Part shown: piece after piece, positions 63,104 to 64,000 of the stretch
Layout of the letters: every line of letters begins with the position of its first letter
Position numbering within the stretch: position 1 is the first letter of the stretch
Origin: Prevotella sp.
Lineage (GTDB): Bacteria > Bacteroidota > Bacteroidia > Bacteroidales > Bacteroidaceae
Assembly: GCA_017940545.1 (NCBI GenBank)
Contig: JAGAYI010000005.1
Location: 62,001 to 126,000 of the forward strand
Length of the DNA stretch: 64,000 nt
Direction: 5' to 3'
Notes under the pieces: generated by a model
Databases searched by the model: none
Told to the model about the DNA's origin: nothing
Seen by the model: only the letters and a program-made list of their open reading frames with translations
Program-made: the position numbers and the translations under genes

Positions 63104-63877
63104 ATGAGCGAAATTAGTCCAAGAGCTGAAATCGACCCCAGGGCGAAAATCGGCAACAACTGTAAGATATTCCCTTTCGTTTATATAGAAGGAGACGTAG
63201 AGATAGGTGATGGCTGCATCATCTTCCCCTTTGTCAGCATCCTGAACGGCACCCGCATGGGGAATAAGAATAAGATACATCAGGGGGCTGTCATCGGTGC
63301 ATTGCCGCAGGATTTCGAGTTCCGCGGCGAAAAGTCGGAGTGTGTCATTGGCAATAACAACATCATCCGCGAGAATGTTGTCATTAACCGTGCCACGCAT
63401 ACCGGCGGCCAGACCGTCATCGGTAACGACAACGTGCTGATGGAGGGAGCTCACATCTCCCACGATACCAAGGTAGGCAACCAGTGCGTCTTCGGTTACG
63501 GCACCAAGATAGCTGGCGACTGTGACATAGACGACTACGTCTTGTTCTCATCCAGCGTCATAGCCAATGCACGGACGCGTGTCGGCCGCGGCGCCATGAT
63601 ACAGGCCGGCTGCACCTTCTCGAAGGATATTCCCCCTTACATCATCTGTACCAAGCGTGCAGAGTATGGAGGCGTCAACACCTTCGTCGGCCGTCAGCAC
63701 GGAGCCGACGAGAAAGTGCTCAAGCACATTGCCAACGCCTACCGTCTGGTCTATCGCGGAAACACGTCTCTTTTCGACACCGTACACCAAATTAAGGAAC
63801 AGGTGCCTGACAGTCCCGAAATCAAAACCCTTGTCAGCTTCATGGAGCAGACCAAGCTCGGGCTTGTTGGGAAGTAA
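63104..63877 (+). CDS. lpxA: LpxA-type acyl-ACP-UDP-N-acetylglucosamine O-acyltransferase
   Basis: 257 residues. The N-terminal two thirds are hexapeptide repeats forming a left-handed beta-helix (ISPRAEIDPRAKIGNNCKIF ...; GALPQDFEFRGEKSE; INRATHTGGQTVIGN). The catalytic His lies in GAHISHDTKVGNQC. The C-terminal helices include ADEKVLKHIANAYRLVY. Such enzymes start lipid A synthesis by acylating UDP-GlcNAc. Bacteroidota often carry more than one LpxA-like gene, so this could be a paralogue acting on another sugar nucleotide. It starts 32 nt after the channel gene. Confidence 0.85.
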   Translation: MSEISPRAEIDPRAKIGNNCKIFPFVYIEGDVEIGDGCIIFPFVSILNGTRMGNKNKIHQGAVIGALPQDFEFRGEKSECVIGNNNIIRENVVINRATHTGGQTVIGNDNVLMEGAHISHDTKVGNQCVFGYGTKIAGDCDIDDYVLFSSSVIANARTRVGRGAMIQAGCTFSKDIPPYIICTKRAEYGGVNTFVGRQHGADEKVLKHIANAYRLVYRGNTSLFDTVHQIKEQVPDSPEIKTLVSFMEQTKLGLVGK

Positions 63878-63904
63878 GGATAATTTAATTATTTTTTTTG
63901 TTTC

Positions 63905-63946
63905 AATCAGTAATGAGTAATGCAATTTCATTACTCATTACTGATT
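63905..63946. terminator. Perfect 18-bp hairpin after the LpxA-type gene
   Basis: AATCAGTAATGAGTAATG (63905-63922) and its exact complement (63929-63946), separated by CAATTT. A T-run (63892-63903) precedes it. It may terminate transcription or be a copy of a dispersed short repeat. Confidence 0.6.
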
Positions 63947-64000
63947 ACTAATTGTCGAGTGCTCGGGCACGGCTGTACCCTCCCCTCAATAAGAGGCAGC

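Overview
The window is chromosomal DNA from a member of the Bacteroidota, most likely order Bacteroidales and family Prevotellaceae. Support comes from: Bacteroides-type promoters (TAnnTTTG -7 boxes with little Shine-Dalgarno sequence); families such as DUF4923, DUF4834, DUF1599 and the BT_3928 DoxX type; a BspA-like/DUF285 surface protein; PorW/PorX-type type IX secretion (T9SS) factors; and secreted GH51, GH9 and GH3 enzymes. A plant-polysaccharide-using gut or rumen relative of Prevotella is a reasonable guess. No rRNA gene, CRISPR array or intact insertion sequence was found.

Layout. 1-615: truncated DUF285 surface protein (-). 616-1294: non-coding, with GC-rich repeats. 1295-4520: DUF4923 lipoprotein, GH51 arabinofuranosidase (-), orphan receiver. 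4521-5223: non-coding island of nested inverted repeats. 5224-8645: coiled-coil lipoprotein and rsmI (-), divergent from tdk and an AI-2E-type permease. 8894-10090: GH3 lipoprotein; then tRNA-Pro. 10468-16900: aroA, porW-like TPR protein, porX, tsaE, probably one operon. 17000-21452 (-): small acidic protein, trxA, dnaE. 21597-23350: psd, pssA, DUF4834 protein, meeting pyrH (-). Then patatin/outer-membrane barrel protein and birA (-). 27396-36275: secreted basic protein, two large tandem glycine-rich adhesin-like proteins and a short peptide gene. GNAT and tRNA-Lys follow. 37101-40978 (-): folE, SPOR protein, tpiA, DoxX protein, DUF1599. 41060-45961: small lipoprotein (-), CCA-adding enzyme, GH9, aldo/keto reductase.

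45962-53770 is accessory DNA. A 54-bp perfect inverted repeat inside a larger hairpin-like element is followed by an AT-rich block. The block holds a small HTH protein, a one-polypeptide restriction-modification enzyme (nuclease, N6-methylase, two target-recognition domains), an AlbA_2/Schlafen-type protein, a RhuM protein flanked by two truncated copies of one gene, and a BRO-N/Fic chimera. It looks like a defence island with visible recombination scars.

53831-56882 (-): a RING-like/TerD-like protein downstream of a short sigma-70 factor. These are divergent from an RND efflux operon (adaptor, permease, TolC-type channel; 57093-63071), followed by an LpxA-type acyltransferase.

How parts fit together. 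porW and porX suggest that T9SS may export some of the surface proteins here; the adhesin C-termini end in a short basic motif that could be a sorting tail. The first adhesin copy has lost that end through one in-frame TAA. Two reading-frame oddities, the DoxX-tpiA read-through and the N-terminal extension of porW, deserve confirmation. Five genes have their -7 box within 5-8 nt of the start codon, which suggests leaderless or nearly leaderless transcripts.
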